NCBI GenBank assembly: GCA_021162125.1
Contig: JAGGZG010000259.1
Span: 1 to 8,553 of the forward strand
DNA: 8,553 nt
Source of the DNA: Anaerolineae bacterium
GTDB taxonomy: Bacteria; Chloroflexota; Anaerolineae; JACIWR01
Reading direction: 5' to 3'
How positions within the stretch are numbered: the first letter of the stretch is position 1; each line of letters starts with the position of its first letter. Positions 1 to 5,805 of the stretch are shown piece by piece. The position numbers and the translations under genes were made by a program. The notes under the pieces were generated by a model. That model ran no database searches. It was not told the DNA's origin and saw only the letters and a program-made list of their open reading frames with translations.

Positions 1-1330
1 CGACGACCGTGCGCAGCCAGGCGATGGCCTGTGCGTTATCCGTGGCGAAGTACACGCGGTCGGAGGGCATCCCGCAGGCCAGCGCTTCCTCGCCAATAAT
101 CCGCCCCCTCGGGCCAACGGCCACCAGTATCGCGGCCACGTCCATCGCTCGCCGCCCGACCTTGCGATGGCCCTCCTCCTCGTAACTGCCCAGCTCCAGC
201 ATGTCGCCCAGGACGGCGATTTTCCGTCCCTCCAGCTCGTCCAACAGGTTCAAGGCAGCGATGGCCGAGGCCGGACTGGAGTTGTAGGTATCGTCCAGCA
301 GGATGGATCCGTTGATCCCCGGCACAACCACCAGCCTCAACTGGACGGTGTTTTGCAGCCCGCCGATGATCTCCTCCCAGGATTCCCCCTCCACCAGGCC
401 GACGGCCGTGGCCCGCAACGCGGTGTGTACGCTGTGCCGGCCCAACAGCGGCACCCGGGCGTGGATGGTCTCACCCTGGTAATGCAACTGAAAGTGCACC
501 CCCTCCAGCCCGCGGCTCTGAATGTCGCTGGCCCACAGATCGCAGTCCGGGTGCAGACCGTAAAAAAAGGGGCGGGCTGCCGTCAACTCGGCCATAGGTC
601 GTACGTAGGGATCATCGCCGTTGAGGATCGCCACTCCATCGGTGGGCAGAGCCTGCACCAACTCAGCCTTCGCCTGGGCGATGCGCTCGATAGTGCCCAG
701 CCGCTCCAGGTGCACCGGCCCCACGTTGGTGACCACGCCCACGACCGGGCGGGCGATCTCCGCCAGCAAGGCAATCTCCCCGATATCGTACATCCCCATC
801 TCCACTACCACGCGCTCGTGGTCGGGGGTGAGTTGCAGCAGGGTGAGGGGCAGGCCAATCTCGTTGTTGTAATTGCCCTCGCTTTTCAGAGTACGGAAGC
901 GCCGTTTGAGCACGGCGTAGGTCATCTCCTTGGTCATCGTCTTGCCCACGCTGCCCGTCACGCCGATCACCCGCACATCGAATTTGGCCCGCCAGAAGGC
1001 GGCGAAGCGCTGCAACGCGGCCAGGCTGTCCTCCACCAGCAGGCAGAGTGGCAAGCTCACGCCTGCTACCGGCCATTCGAAAGGCTGCCGCCTGGTGTCC
1101 AGCACCTGACACTCAACAGGCAACCCTCTCTCGACGATGGCAGCCACTGCTCCCCGGCCAAAGGCGTCGGCCACGAAGTCGTGACCGTCCTGTCGCTCGC
1201 CGCGCAGGGCGACGAACATCCCGCCAGGGGTCACCAGCCGCGAGTCAACCACCACGCTGCTCAGTGGCTGTTCGGCCTGTGCTATCCGCTGCCCGGTGAG
1301 GGCCTCAATTGCATCCGCTAGGGTTAACAT
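1..1330 (-). CDS. murF: UDP-N-acetylmuramoyl-tripeptide--D-alanyl-D-alanine ligase, 3' end beyond window
   Basis: MurF is the cytoplasmic Mur ligase that uses ATP to add D-Ala-D-Ala to UDP-MurNAc-tripeptide, the last step in making the pentapeptide precursor. I translated 443 residues from an ATG at 1330; the C-terminus lies beyond position 1, and the family is usually about 450-480 residues, so little is missing. Visible motifs: the N-terminal substrate-binding segment DSRLVTPGGMFVALRG (29-44) followed by DGH (48-50); the P-loop GVTGSVGKT (123-131); NYNNEIGLPLTLL (153-165); the catalytic-region EMGM (177-180); TNVGPVHLERLG (201-212); NGDD (237-240); and the MurF-type LLDDTYNSSPAS (344-355), usually DDxYNANP. 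GGAG ends 5 bases before the ATG and supports this start. The gene follows ftsI with an 82-bp gap that contains an inverted repeat. MurE and MurC share the ligase fold, but the DDTYN segment favours MurF. No frameshift was seen. Confidence 0.95.
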   Translation of the reverse strand, partial: MLTLADAIEALTGQRIAQAEQPLSSVVVDSRLVTPGGMFVALRGERQDGHDFVADAFGRGAVAAIVERGLPVECQVLDTRRQPFEWPVAGVSLPLCLLVEDSLAALQRFAAFWRAKFDVRVIGVTGSVGKTMTKEMTYAVLKRRFRTLKSEGNYNNEIGLPLTLLQLTPDHERVVVEMGMYDIGEIALLAEIARPVVGVVTNVGPVHLERLGTIERIAQAKAELVQALPTDGVAILNGDDPYVRPMAELTAARPFFYGLHPDCDLWASDIQSRGLEGVHFQLHYQGETIHARVPLLGRHSVHTALRATAVGLVEGESWEEIIGGLQNTVQLRLVVVPGINGSILLDDTYNSSPASAIAALNLLDELEGRKIAVLGDMLELGSYEEEGHRKVGRRAMDVAAILVAVGPRGRIIGEEALACGMPSDRVYFATDNAQAIAWLRTVV

Positions 1331-1350
1331 CGAATCTCCGGGTAGGGCGG

Positions 1351-1414
1351 GAATCCTCCCGCAGGCTTCGTCACGAGCGCTCAGGCGAATGGTTCGGAAC
1401 CTGCGGGAGGATTC
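1351..1414. repeat. Perfect 15-bp inverted repeat between ftsI and murF
   Basis: The arms at 1351-1365 (gaatcctcccgcagg) and 1400-1414 are exact reverse complements, separated by 34 bases. The loop contains a small palindrome, gagcgctc, at 1375-1382. The right arm overlaps two bases of the ftsI stop codon (1413-1415), so the structure starts where ftsI ends and finishes 20 bases before the murF start. In RNA from the minus strand it would form a GC-rich stem. No U-run follows, so it is not a standard intrinsic terminator. It could be an RNA processing or stability element, or a copy of a dispersed palindromic repeat. No target-site duplication flanks it. Confidence 0.8.
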
Positions 1415-3134
1415 ACTCAGCCATCGCCTGCTGGCGCAGATTGTCCGGTGGGACGCCCATCATCAGGAAAAGTTGTTCGGCGATTCGCTTGAACACCGGC
1501 GCTGCCACCTCCGCGCCCCAGGGTGACGTCGTCGGCTTGACGATTTTGACCAGCACGATGAACTGCGGATCGTCGGCCGGGGCAAAGCCCACGAACGAGG
1601 CGATGGTCGAGTTCGGGTCGTACCCGCCAGGGATGGGCATCTGCGACGTGCCGGTCTTGCCCGCGATGCGATAACCGGGCACCGCTGCCAATCTAGCCCC
1701 CCGCTCCACGACGGCGACCATCATCTCGGTCAACTCCTCTGCCGTCTGGGGCGAGATGGCCTGGCGCAGATATGGCCGGGTGGCAATCACCCGCTCCTGA
1801 TCAATTATCTGCGCCACCATGTAAGGCCGGGGCAACAGGCCGTGGTTGGCCACCGCCGACACCGCGGCGATCATCTGTAAAGGCGTCACGGCCAGGCCCT
1901 GCCCAAAAGCATTTGTCCCCAGGTCCGACTCGTGCCAGTTGGGATCGCCGGGCACACGCACCGTACCCGGCACTTCGCCAGCCAGTTCCACCTCCGTCTT
2001 CAGGCCAAACCCGAAGCGCCGGACGTATGCGTAGAACCGCTCCGCGCCCAGGGACGTGCTCACGTGGGCCGCTCCGGTATTCAGGGAAAGGACCAGCACA
2101 TCGGTCATGGTCACATTGCCGTGCCCACGCCTGTCCCAGTTCTGAATCACCCGCCCACCGACCTCAATGGAGCCACTATCGAAGAAGGGGGTATCCGGCG
2201 TAATAATCCCCGTGTCCAGTCCGGCAGCCAGGGTGATAATCTTAAACACCGACCCTGGCTCGTAGTGATCACCGCTCGCCGGGTCGGTGAACAAGTGCTC
2301 ATCCTCAACCTCGTAAAAAGTGTTGGGATTGTAAGTCGGATAGCTGGCCGTGGCCAGGATCGCGCCCGTATTCGGGTCCATGACGATAATCGTCCCACTC
2401 TGGGCCTGATACCGCTCCACTGCCGCCGCCAATTCCTGCTCAACCATGAACTGGATGGTGCGATCAAGGGTCAGCACCAGACTGCGCCCCTCACGTGGCG
2501 GCTGCCACTGGCTCTCGCCGATGGGGATAATCTCACCCCACGGGTCGCGCTCGCCGTGCAACACGCCCTCCTCGCCCTCCAACAGATCGTTGTAGAAACC
2601 CTCCACGCCGTAAAACCCCTGCCCGGCCGCGTTCACGAAACCAAGCGCGTGGGCAGCCAGACTCCCTTCCGGGTAAAAACGGTGCGGAGAGGGCTCAACA
2701 GTGATCCCGCTGAACCCCCACCCCATGATAGTTTCGCCCACCACCATAGGCACACCCCGGGCCAGCAGCACGTAGGGCACGTCCTGGGTGAGCAGGTTGA
2801 TCAACTCATCCCGTGGTCGCCCCAGCAGCGGCCATAGCCGGTCGGCGGCCAGGTACGGGTCGGAGATCAGATTGGGCGCGGCGGAGACGTCATAGGTGAT
2901 GACATTCATCGCCAACGGACGACCATTACGATCCACGATGGTTCCCCGCTGCGGGACCAGGATTCGAGCCCGCTGGTGCTCGGCGGCAGCCATCGCCTGG
3001 AAGCGTTCGTGCTCCACGATCTGCCAGCGGAAAAGTTGGCCGACCAGCACCAGCACAATACCTATCACCACTGCGGACAGGAAAAACAAACGGCGGCGGG
3101 GTTTCTCATCCGCTTCAACTACTTCAACGGACAT
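1413..3134 (-). CDS. ftsI: Division-specific peptidoglycan transpeptidase (class B penicillin-binding protein)
   Basis: This class B PBP cross-links septal peptidoglycan on the outer face of the membrane, normally with FtsW. It has 573 residues, in the usual FtsI/PBP2 range. A basic cytoplasmic tail is followed by one membrane segment at about residues 16-38. The dimerisation (pedestal) domain starts with RGTIVDRNGRPLA (63-75). The transpeptidase domain has all three active-site motifs: SVFK (catalytic Ser295, Lys298) within EPGSVFK, SLN (350-352), and KTG (493-495). GQGLAVTPLQ (411-420) is also typical of this domain. No PASTA domains follow; the protein ends about 80 residues after KTG. The start lies 16 bp after the ftsL stop, with GGTGAG just upstream. 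The position after rsmH and ftsL supports FtsI rather than the elongation enzyme MrdA. The stop codon overlaps the inverted repeat before murF. Confidence 0.95.
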   Translation of the reverse strand: MSVEVVEADEKPRRRLFFLSAVVIGIVLVLVGQLFRWQIVEHERFQAMAAAEHQRARILVPQRGTIVDRNGRPLAMNVITYDVSAAPNLISDPYLAADRLWPLLGRPRDELINLLTQDVPYVLLARGVPMVVGETIMGWGFSGITVEPSPHRFYPEGSLAAHALGFVNAAGQGFYGVEGFYNDLLEGEEGVLHGERDPWGEIIPIGESQWQPPREGRSLVLTLDRTIQFMVEQELAAAVERYQAQSGTIIVMDPNTGAILATASYPTYNPNTFYEVEDEHLFTDPASGDHYEPGSVFKIITLAAGLDTGIITPDTPFFDSGSIEVGGRVIQNWDRRGHGNVTMTDVLVLSLNTGAAHVSTSLGAERFYAYVRRFGFGLKTEVELAGEVPGTVRVPGDPNWHESDLGTNAFGQGLAVTPLQMIAAVSAVANHGLLPRPYMVAQIIDQERVIATRPYLRQAISPQTAEELTEMMVAVVERGARLAAVPGYRIAGKTGTSQMPIPGGYDPNSTIASFVGFAPADDPQFIVLVKIVKPTTSPWGAEVAAPVFKRIAEQLFLMMGVPPDNLRQQAMAE

Positions 3135-3150
3135 CGCTCACCATCCGGTA

Positions 3151-3618
3151 TCACGGCGGAGCTTGCAACCAGGCGTCGAACTGAGCGACGAGGCCCGCCC
3201 ACCAGCGAGCCAGCGCCGAGGACGCCTCCGCGCCGTAGTCCGCCGGGGCTGCCCTTTGATCGCGGGCTACGCTGGCTGCTTCTGCCCTCACCGGGTAATT
3301 GGGCACGGGCACGTAAGTCACCCGCTGCGGGGGCTGAAAACCCATCGCCCGAGCACGGGCCATCAACCGGGAAGCGGATTCCATCTCCGCGATCTCTGCT
3401 TCGAGCTGGGCGTTCTCCTCCTGCAGGAGAGCTTTGCGTTGCTGCAGCTCCTGGATACGATAGCCGGTGACAGTCAGTTGGCTGGTCTGCGTGAGGTACA
3501 GCCAGCCCACCAGGCTAAACATGGCCAGCATCAGGCCGGCGATGACCACCGTGCGTGTCTCGACCCGTCGCTTGCTCGTTTTCTGACAATGTGCAGGGAG
3601 TTCCTGGGAACCTGCCAT
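3151..3618 (-). CDS. ftsL: FtsL-like (FtsL/DivIC family) division protein
   Basis: This small bitopic protein probably serves as the FtsL scaffold of the FtsQLB/DivIB-DivIC complex that recruits and activates FtsI-FtsW. The reading frame is open back to 3954, inside rsmH, but I choose the ATG at 3618, giving 155 residues. Upstream translation is repeat sequence and out-of-frame rsmH. GGAC before the ATG is a weak ribosome site, and a GTG seven codons upstream (3639) is an alternative. Visible: a short tail with KRR (16-18), one membrane segment at about 23-43, then a coiled coil (about 45-90) rich in Gln, Glu and Leu, ending in ARAMGFQPP (89-97), a common FtsL/DivIC-type ending. A tail of about 58 residues rich in Ala and Pro follows, longer than usual. 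Sequence identity in this family is low, so the call rests on topology and position between rsmH and ftsI. Confidence 0.85.
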   Translation of the reverse strand: MAGSQELPAHCQKTSKRRVETRTVVIAGLMLAMFSLVGWLYLTQTSQLTVTGYRIQELQQRKALLQEENAQLEAEIAEMESASRLMARARAMGFQPPQRVTYVPVPNYPVRAEAASVARDQRAAPADYGAEASSALARWWAGLVAQFDAWLQAPP

Positions 3619-3685
3619 TTCGACGTCCAGTTTAAACACACTTAAAAATAGGTCATTGCTGTTGATGGAACTGTCGAGCAACTGA

Positions 3686-3720
3686 GCGTGGTGCGTGTTA
3701 CGTGTTGCGTATTGCGTGTT
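3686..3720. repeat. Five tandem copies of a 7-bp unit
   Basis: Five consecutive heptamers follow the consensus gcgtgtt (aacacgc on the coding strand of the operon): gcgtggt, gcgtgtt, acgtgtt, gcgtatt, gcgtgtt. Each differs from the consensus by at most one base. The array lies in the 167-bp gap between rsmH and ftsL, an unusually long gap for this operon. Its function is unknown; it may be a simple-sequence expansion or part of a dispersed repeat. It would be transcribed as untranslated RNA within the operon. Confidence 0.8.
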
Positions 3721-3785
3721 CGTTTCATCTCGCTCTCGCAAAACCGCACTACGGCGTTCAGTATAAGAAAGGCATGGCCATTGGT

Positions 3786-4724
3786 CTACACGGACATGCC
3801 ACCCAACCTCCGCGCGAGGCGCAGGCGCGCGCTGCGGCTGCGCGGGTTGGCCTGCACTTCTTCGGCCCGCGGACGGATTGGCTTGGGCGTCAATATCTCC
3901 AGCGTCGCCCGGTGGCCGCAGGTGCAGATCGGCTGCTCCGGCGGGCACAGGCAATCCCTGGATTCCCGCTGGAAGAATCGCTTGACCAGGCGATCCTCCA
4001 ACGAGTGGAAGGCGATAACCGCCAACACACCGCCGGGGGCGAGCACACGCACGGCCTGAGGCAGAACCGCTTCCAGCGCGTCGAGTTCGCCATTCACCGC
4101 AATGCGCAAGGCCTGAAAAGTACGGGTAGCCGGGTGGATGCGCCCCCGTCGCCTGACCACCTGCTCCACCACGGCGGCCAGCTCTCGCGTAGTGTGCAAC
4201 GGTCGCCGGGCGACGATGGCCCGCGCGATGGCCCGTGCCCGTGGCTCCTCGCCGTAACGATACAGTATCTCGGCCAGTTCCTCCACACTCAGCCCGTTGA
4301 CCAGGTCGGCAGCGGTGGTCGGCCCTGTGGGGTCGAAGCGCATATCCAGCGGGCCATCGCTCAGAAAAGAAAAGCCGCGCGGGGCGGCTTCTAATTGCAT
4401 CGAAGAAAGCCCCAGGTCGAGGAGTATGCCATCGGCAGGGAAGAACCCCTCCCGGCGAGCGATGGCCTCCAACTCAGCAAAGTTGCCGTGCACCAGGGTG
4501 ACTCTCCCCCCGTAAGCAACAAGCTTTTCCCTGGACAGCTCAATGGCTGCTGGATCGGCGTCGATGCCTAAGAGTCGGCCGTCAGGAGCCGAGGCGTCCA
4601 GGATGCCCTGAGCGTGCCCCCCGGCTCCTACCGTGCCGTCTATGTAACGTCCACCAGGCCGTACCTGCAGCCCGGCAAGGACTTCCTGGTAAAGAACGGG
4701 GGTGTGGGATGGCTCAATGTCCAT
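3786..4724 (-). CDS. rsmH: 16S rRNA (cytosine(1402)-N4)-methyltransferase
   Basis: RsmH (MraW) uses S-adenosylmethionine to methylate N4 of C1402 in the ribosomal P site. From the ATG at 4724 it has 312 residues, the normal family length. Motifs in order: HTPVLYQEVL (7-16); the SAM-binding loop DGTVGAGGH (29-37); GIDADPAA (53-60); HGNF (79-82); DLGLSSMQ (103-110); GPLDMRFD (124-131); HPATRTFQALRIAVN (197-211); and AVIAFHSLEDR (235-245). A cysteine-rich stretch, CLCPPEQPICTCGH (258-271), may bind metal, and NPRSRSARLR ends the family signature at 293-302. The frame is open upstream to 5048, but that part overlaps mraZ and is out-of-frame translation. The chosen ATG is preceded by a strong GAGGGGGTGAG and lies 14 bp after the mraZ stop. 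This is a standard dcw neighbour. Confidence 0.97.
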   Translation of the reverse strand: MDIEPSHTPVLYQEVLAGLQVRPGGRYIDGTVGAGGHAQGILDASAPDGRLLGIDADPAAIELSREKLVAYGGRVTLVHGNFAELEAIARREGFFPADGILLDLGLSSMQLEAAPRGFSFLSDGPLDMRFDPTGPTTAADLVNGLSVEELAEILYRYGEEPRARAIARAIVARRPLHTTRELAAVVEQVVRRRGRIHPATRTFQALRIAVNGELDALEAVLPQAVRVLAPGGVLAVIAFHSLEDRLVKRFFQRESRDCLCPPEQPICTCGHRATLEILTPKPIRPRAEEVQANPRSRSARLRLARRLGGMSV

Positions 4725-4738
4725 CTCACCCCCTCTCG

Positions 4739-5161
4739 CTAAATGCCCAACCCAGCCAATTGCTGGGCGAAGACGTCCTCTATCATCCTGGAAGTAAATT
4801 CCCGCCAGCGGTCCTTGCCCCAGATTTCCAGACGGGAGTTCATCCCGATGATCACCGCTTCGTTCTCGATAGCGGCGTACTCGCGCAACTGCGCAGGGAT
4901 TAGAATACGGCCCTGTTTGTCCAGGCGACATTCCGTGCTGGAGTAGAACATCCGGCTGAAACTGCGCGCACCGCTCTCGGTGAGAGGGCGGTTCGCCACC
5001 TGCTCTGCAATCTGTCGCCAGGCGTCGGGCGGATAGGCGAAGAGACACCCATCCAGCCCACGGGTGAGGTAAAGCCCGTCGGCCAGGGCCTCACGGAATT
5101 TCACGGGGATCGTCAGCCTACCTTTGGCATCAACAGTGTGTTCAAACTCGCCTGCGAACAT
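4739..5161 (-). CDS. mraZ: Transcriptional regulator MraZ
   Basis: MraZ is a nucleoid-associated DNA-binding protein that represses its own operon in bacteria where it has been studied. The 140-residue protein has two SpoVT-AbrB-like half domains: MFAGEFEHTVDAKGRLTIP (1-19) and a second copy around CRLDKQGRILIP (78-89), each with the family's D-x-K/Q-GR core. The match to the usual MFxGEYxHxxDxKGRL start fixes the N-terminus at 5161. The frame stays open to 5251, but that extension runs through the operator boxes and is not conserved-looking. The ribosome site is weak: GGGGAT lies about 11 bases before the ATG and coincides with a probable MraZ box, so autoregulation might also affect translation (inference). 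It is the first gene of the minus-strand cluster. Confidence 0.95.
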   Translation of the reverse strand: MFAGEFEHTVDAKGRLTIPVKFREALADGLYLTRGLDGCLFAYPPDAWRQIAEQVANRPLTESGARSFSRMFYSSTECRLDKQGRILIPAQLREYAAIENEAVIIGMNSRLEIWGKDRWREFTSRMIEDVFAQQLAGLGI

Positions 5162-5172
5162 GCGTTCTAAAT

Positions 5173-5178
5173 CCCCAC
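5173..5178 (-). promoter_or_regulatory. Isolated fifth GTGGGG box near the mraZ start
   Basis: The minus strand reads AAAGTGGGGATTT around this site, matching the first two boxes of the upstream array almost exactly. It begins 42 bases after box 4, about four helical turns. It lies 11-17 bases before the mraZ ATG, where the ribosome binding site should be. It may be an auxiliary MraZ site, or a G-rich ribosome site that resembles a box. Confidence 0.45.
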
Positions 5179-5182
5179 TTTC

Positions 5183-5230
5183 GAGGGCTAAACTCCCCTC
5201 TGGAGCACCCCTTCCCCCACAAATGCTCCA
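5183..5230 (-). other. Two adjacent potential stem-loops in the mraZ leader
   Basis: In the minus-strand leader, TGGAGCA (5224-5230) can pair with TGCTCCA (5201-5207), a perfect 7-bp stem with a 16-base loop. Directly after it, GAGGG (5196-5200) can pair with CCCTC (5183-5187) around an 8-base loop. Neither is followed by a U-run, so they do not look like terminators. The first stem uses the divergent operator box 3 as its 5' arm and encloses box 4. These may have a role in leader RNA or DNA structure, or may be chance pairings; this is a visual observation without an energy calculation. Confidence 0.4.
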
Positions 5231-5251
5231 CAAATCCCCACAAATCCCCAC
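5215..5251 (-). promoter_or_regulatory. Probable MraZ operator: four phased GTGGGG boxes
   Basis: Read on the minus strand, boxes GTGGGG (5246-5251), GTGGGG (5236-5241), GTGGAG (5226-5231) and GTGGGG (5215-5220) start 10, 10 and 11 bases apart, so they lie on one face of the helix. The first two are followed by ATTT and form an exact 10-bp tandem repeat. Characterised MraZ proteins bind direct TGGGN repeats with 5-base spacers upstream of mraZ, the same geometry. The array starts about 10 bases downstream of the predicted -10 box, close to the expected transcription start, a position suited to repression. Autoregulation is inferred. Confidence 0.85.
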
Positions 5252-5260
5252 TTAATTACT

Positions 5261-5289
5261 ATTATACACCACTTTTGCTATTTTGACCA
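5261..5289 (-). promoter_or_regulatory. mraZ operon promoter (sigma-70 type)
   Basis: On the minus strand a perfect -10 box TATAAT (5261-5266) lies 17 bases after TGGTCA (5284-5289), which matches the -35 consensus TTGACA at four of six positions. Transcription would begin near 5254, giving a leader of about 93 bases that carries the GTGGGG boxes. The AT-rich stretch contrasts with the GC-rich surroundings. It would drive mraZ, rsmH, ftsL, ftsI and murF. Confidence 0.75.
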
Positions 5290-5312
5290 GCCCCCATAGG
5301 GTTTTTGGGGGC
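5290..5312. repeat. 7-bp inverted repeat abutting the mraZ -35 box
   Basis: The arms gccccca (5290-5296) and tgggggc (5306-5312) are exact reverse complements with a 9-base spacer. The repeat begins directly next to the predicted -35 box. It may be a protein binding site or a simple palindrome. No typical terminator U-run follows on either strand. Confidence 0.5.
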
Positions 5313-5547
5313 GATTCTGACCAAATTTTAAGGTGGCAGATCACCCTTCTGGCCTCCCTCTTGAAAGTCGGCGAGGGTATCTGTTTACCGCAGAGGCGCA
5401 GAGAACGCCGATCCACGCCGATTTTTTTGATCTTATCTGCAAAGTCGCCCCGATCTGAAGCTCAGGGCTGAGCAGTCCAAGCTAAAAGCGGGCTATTGGG
5501 CTACTCAAGCAGTCGTTTAGGGCGCTTCAGCGTCCTTCGGCTGCTCA

Positions 5548-5569
5548 GCCTGGGGGTTCAGCCCCAGGC
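5548..5569. repeat. 8-bp perfect hairpin
   Basis: The arms gcctgggg (5548-5555) and ccccaggc (5562-5569) are exact reverse complements around a 6-base loop, gttcag. There is no adjacent T-run, and no gene ends nearby, so it is probably part of a repeat element rather than a terminator. Confidence 0.65.
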
Positions 5570-5690
5570 AACCTGGCGACGGTTCAGCAACACCCAAGCG
5601 GGGGACTACCTCCGCGAAAATCTGCGTGAAACTGCGTCCGATTCCAAGTTCGGCGGGGTGGCTGAGCAGTAGTCACTTCGGCCCACCGCT

Positions 5691-5713
5691 CCCTCCCCCG
5701 TGCCGCGGGAGGG
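5691..5713. repeat. GC-rich hairpin ccctccc/gggaggg
   Basis: The arms ccctccc (5691-5697) and gggaggg (5707-5713) pair perfectly. After one mismatch, two more pairs close a 3-base loop. An outer ggccc (5680-5684) can also pair with gggcc (5722-5726). It resembles the C-rich/G-rich palindromes scattered through many bacterial draft genomes. Its role in Clp gene expression is unknown. Confidence 0.55.
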
Positions 5714-5792
5714 TTGGGTAGGGGCCAAGACGCGATTTGCCCTAGAAAGCATTCCGTATTAAACTTGGGAAACGACCACTCGCAGACCATAC

Positions 5793-5798
5793 GGGGAG
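5793..5798 (+). promoter_or_regulatory. Ribosome binding site of the Clp-like gene
   Basis: GGGGAG lies 7 bases before the ATG at 5806. It is a good Shine-Dalgarno match at normal spacing and fixes the start of the AAA+ gene. Confidence 0.8.
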
Positions 5799-5805
5799 AC
5801 GAACC

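Larger units (their letters stand above)
5313..5805. other. Divergent intergenic region with repeat-like fragments and no convincing gene
   Basis: About 490 bases separate the mraZ promoter from the Clp gene. No reading frame here looks like a protein. Contents in order: a stretch at 5385-5440 (ttaccgcagaggcgcagaga, then ccgatccacgccgatttttt) that resembles dispersed intergenic repeats known from many environmental bacteria; an 11-bp direct repeat ggctgagcagt at 5466-5476 and 5660-5670, with a 10-bp inverted copy at 5541-5550; a hairpin at 5548-5569; another repeat-like stretch at 5611-5645 (tccgcgaaaatctgcgtgaa); and a hairpin at 5691-5713. The Clp promoter should lie in the last 100 bases. 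TATTAA at 5757-5762 is a possible -10 box but has no good -35 partner, so I do not call it. Repeat status is by recognition only. Confidence 0.6.

Noticed and set aside
167..1321. A 384-codon open frame on the plus strand
   Set aside because: It is exactly antisense to murF, whose translation shows all family motifs. Its own protein is low-complexity His/Gln/Leu sequence without a domain.
1932..2837. A 301-codon plus-strand frame
   Set aside because: It is antisense to ftsI. The high GC content leaves many long open frames opposite real genes.
3686..3720. A CRISPR array
   Set aside because: The units are 7 bases and directly adjacent without spacers, so this is a simple tandem repeat.
3619..3954. 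N-terminal extension of the FtsL-like frame
   Set aside because: It translates the heptamer array and out-of-frame rsmH, and no FtsL has such an extension. The ATG at 3618 gives a normal topology.
4725..5048. N-terminal extension of the RsmH frame through mraZ
   Set aside because: RsmH proteins begin close to HTPVL, and a strong ribosome site precedes the ATG at 4724.
5275..5289. CtsR-like heptad GGTCAAA on the minus strand near the promoters
   Set aside because: Only one heptad matches; the second (GCAAAAG) is poor, it lies in the mraZ promoter rather than near the Clp gene, and no CtsR gene is seen.
5690..5805. Heat-shock control element (CIRCE) upstream of the Clp-like gene
   Set aside because: No TTAGCACTC/GAGTGCTAA inverted repeat is present in this region.
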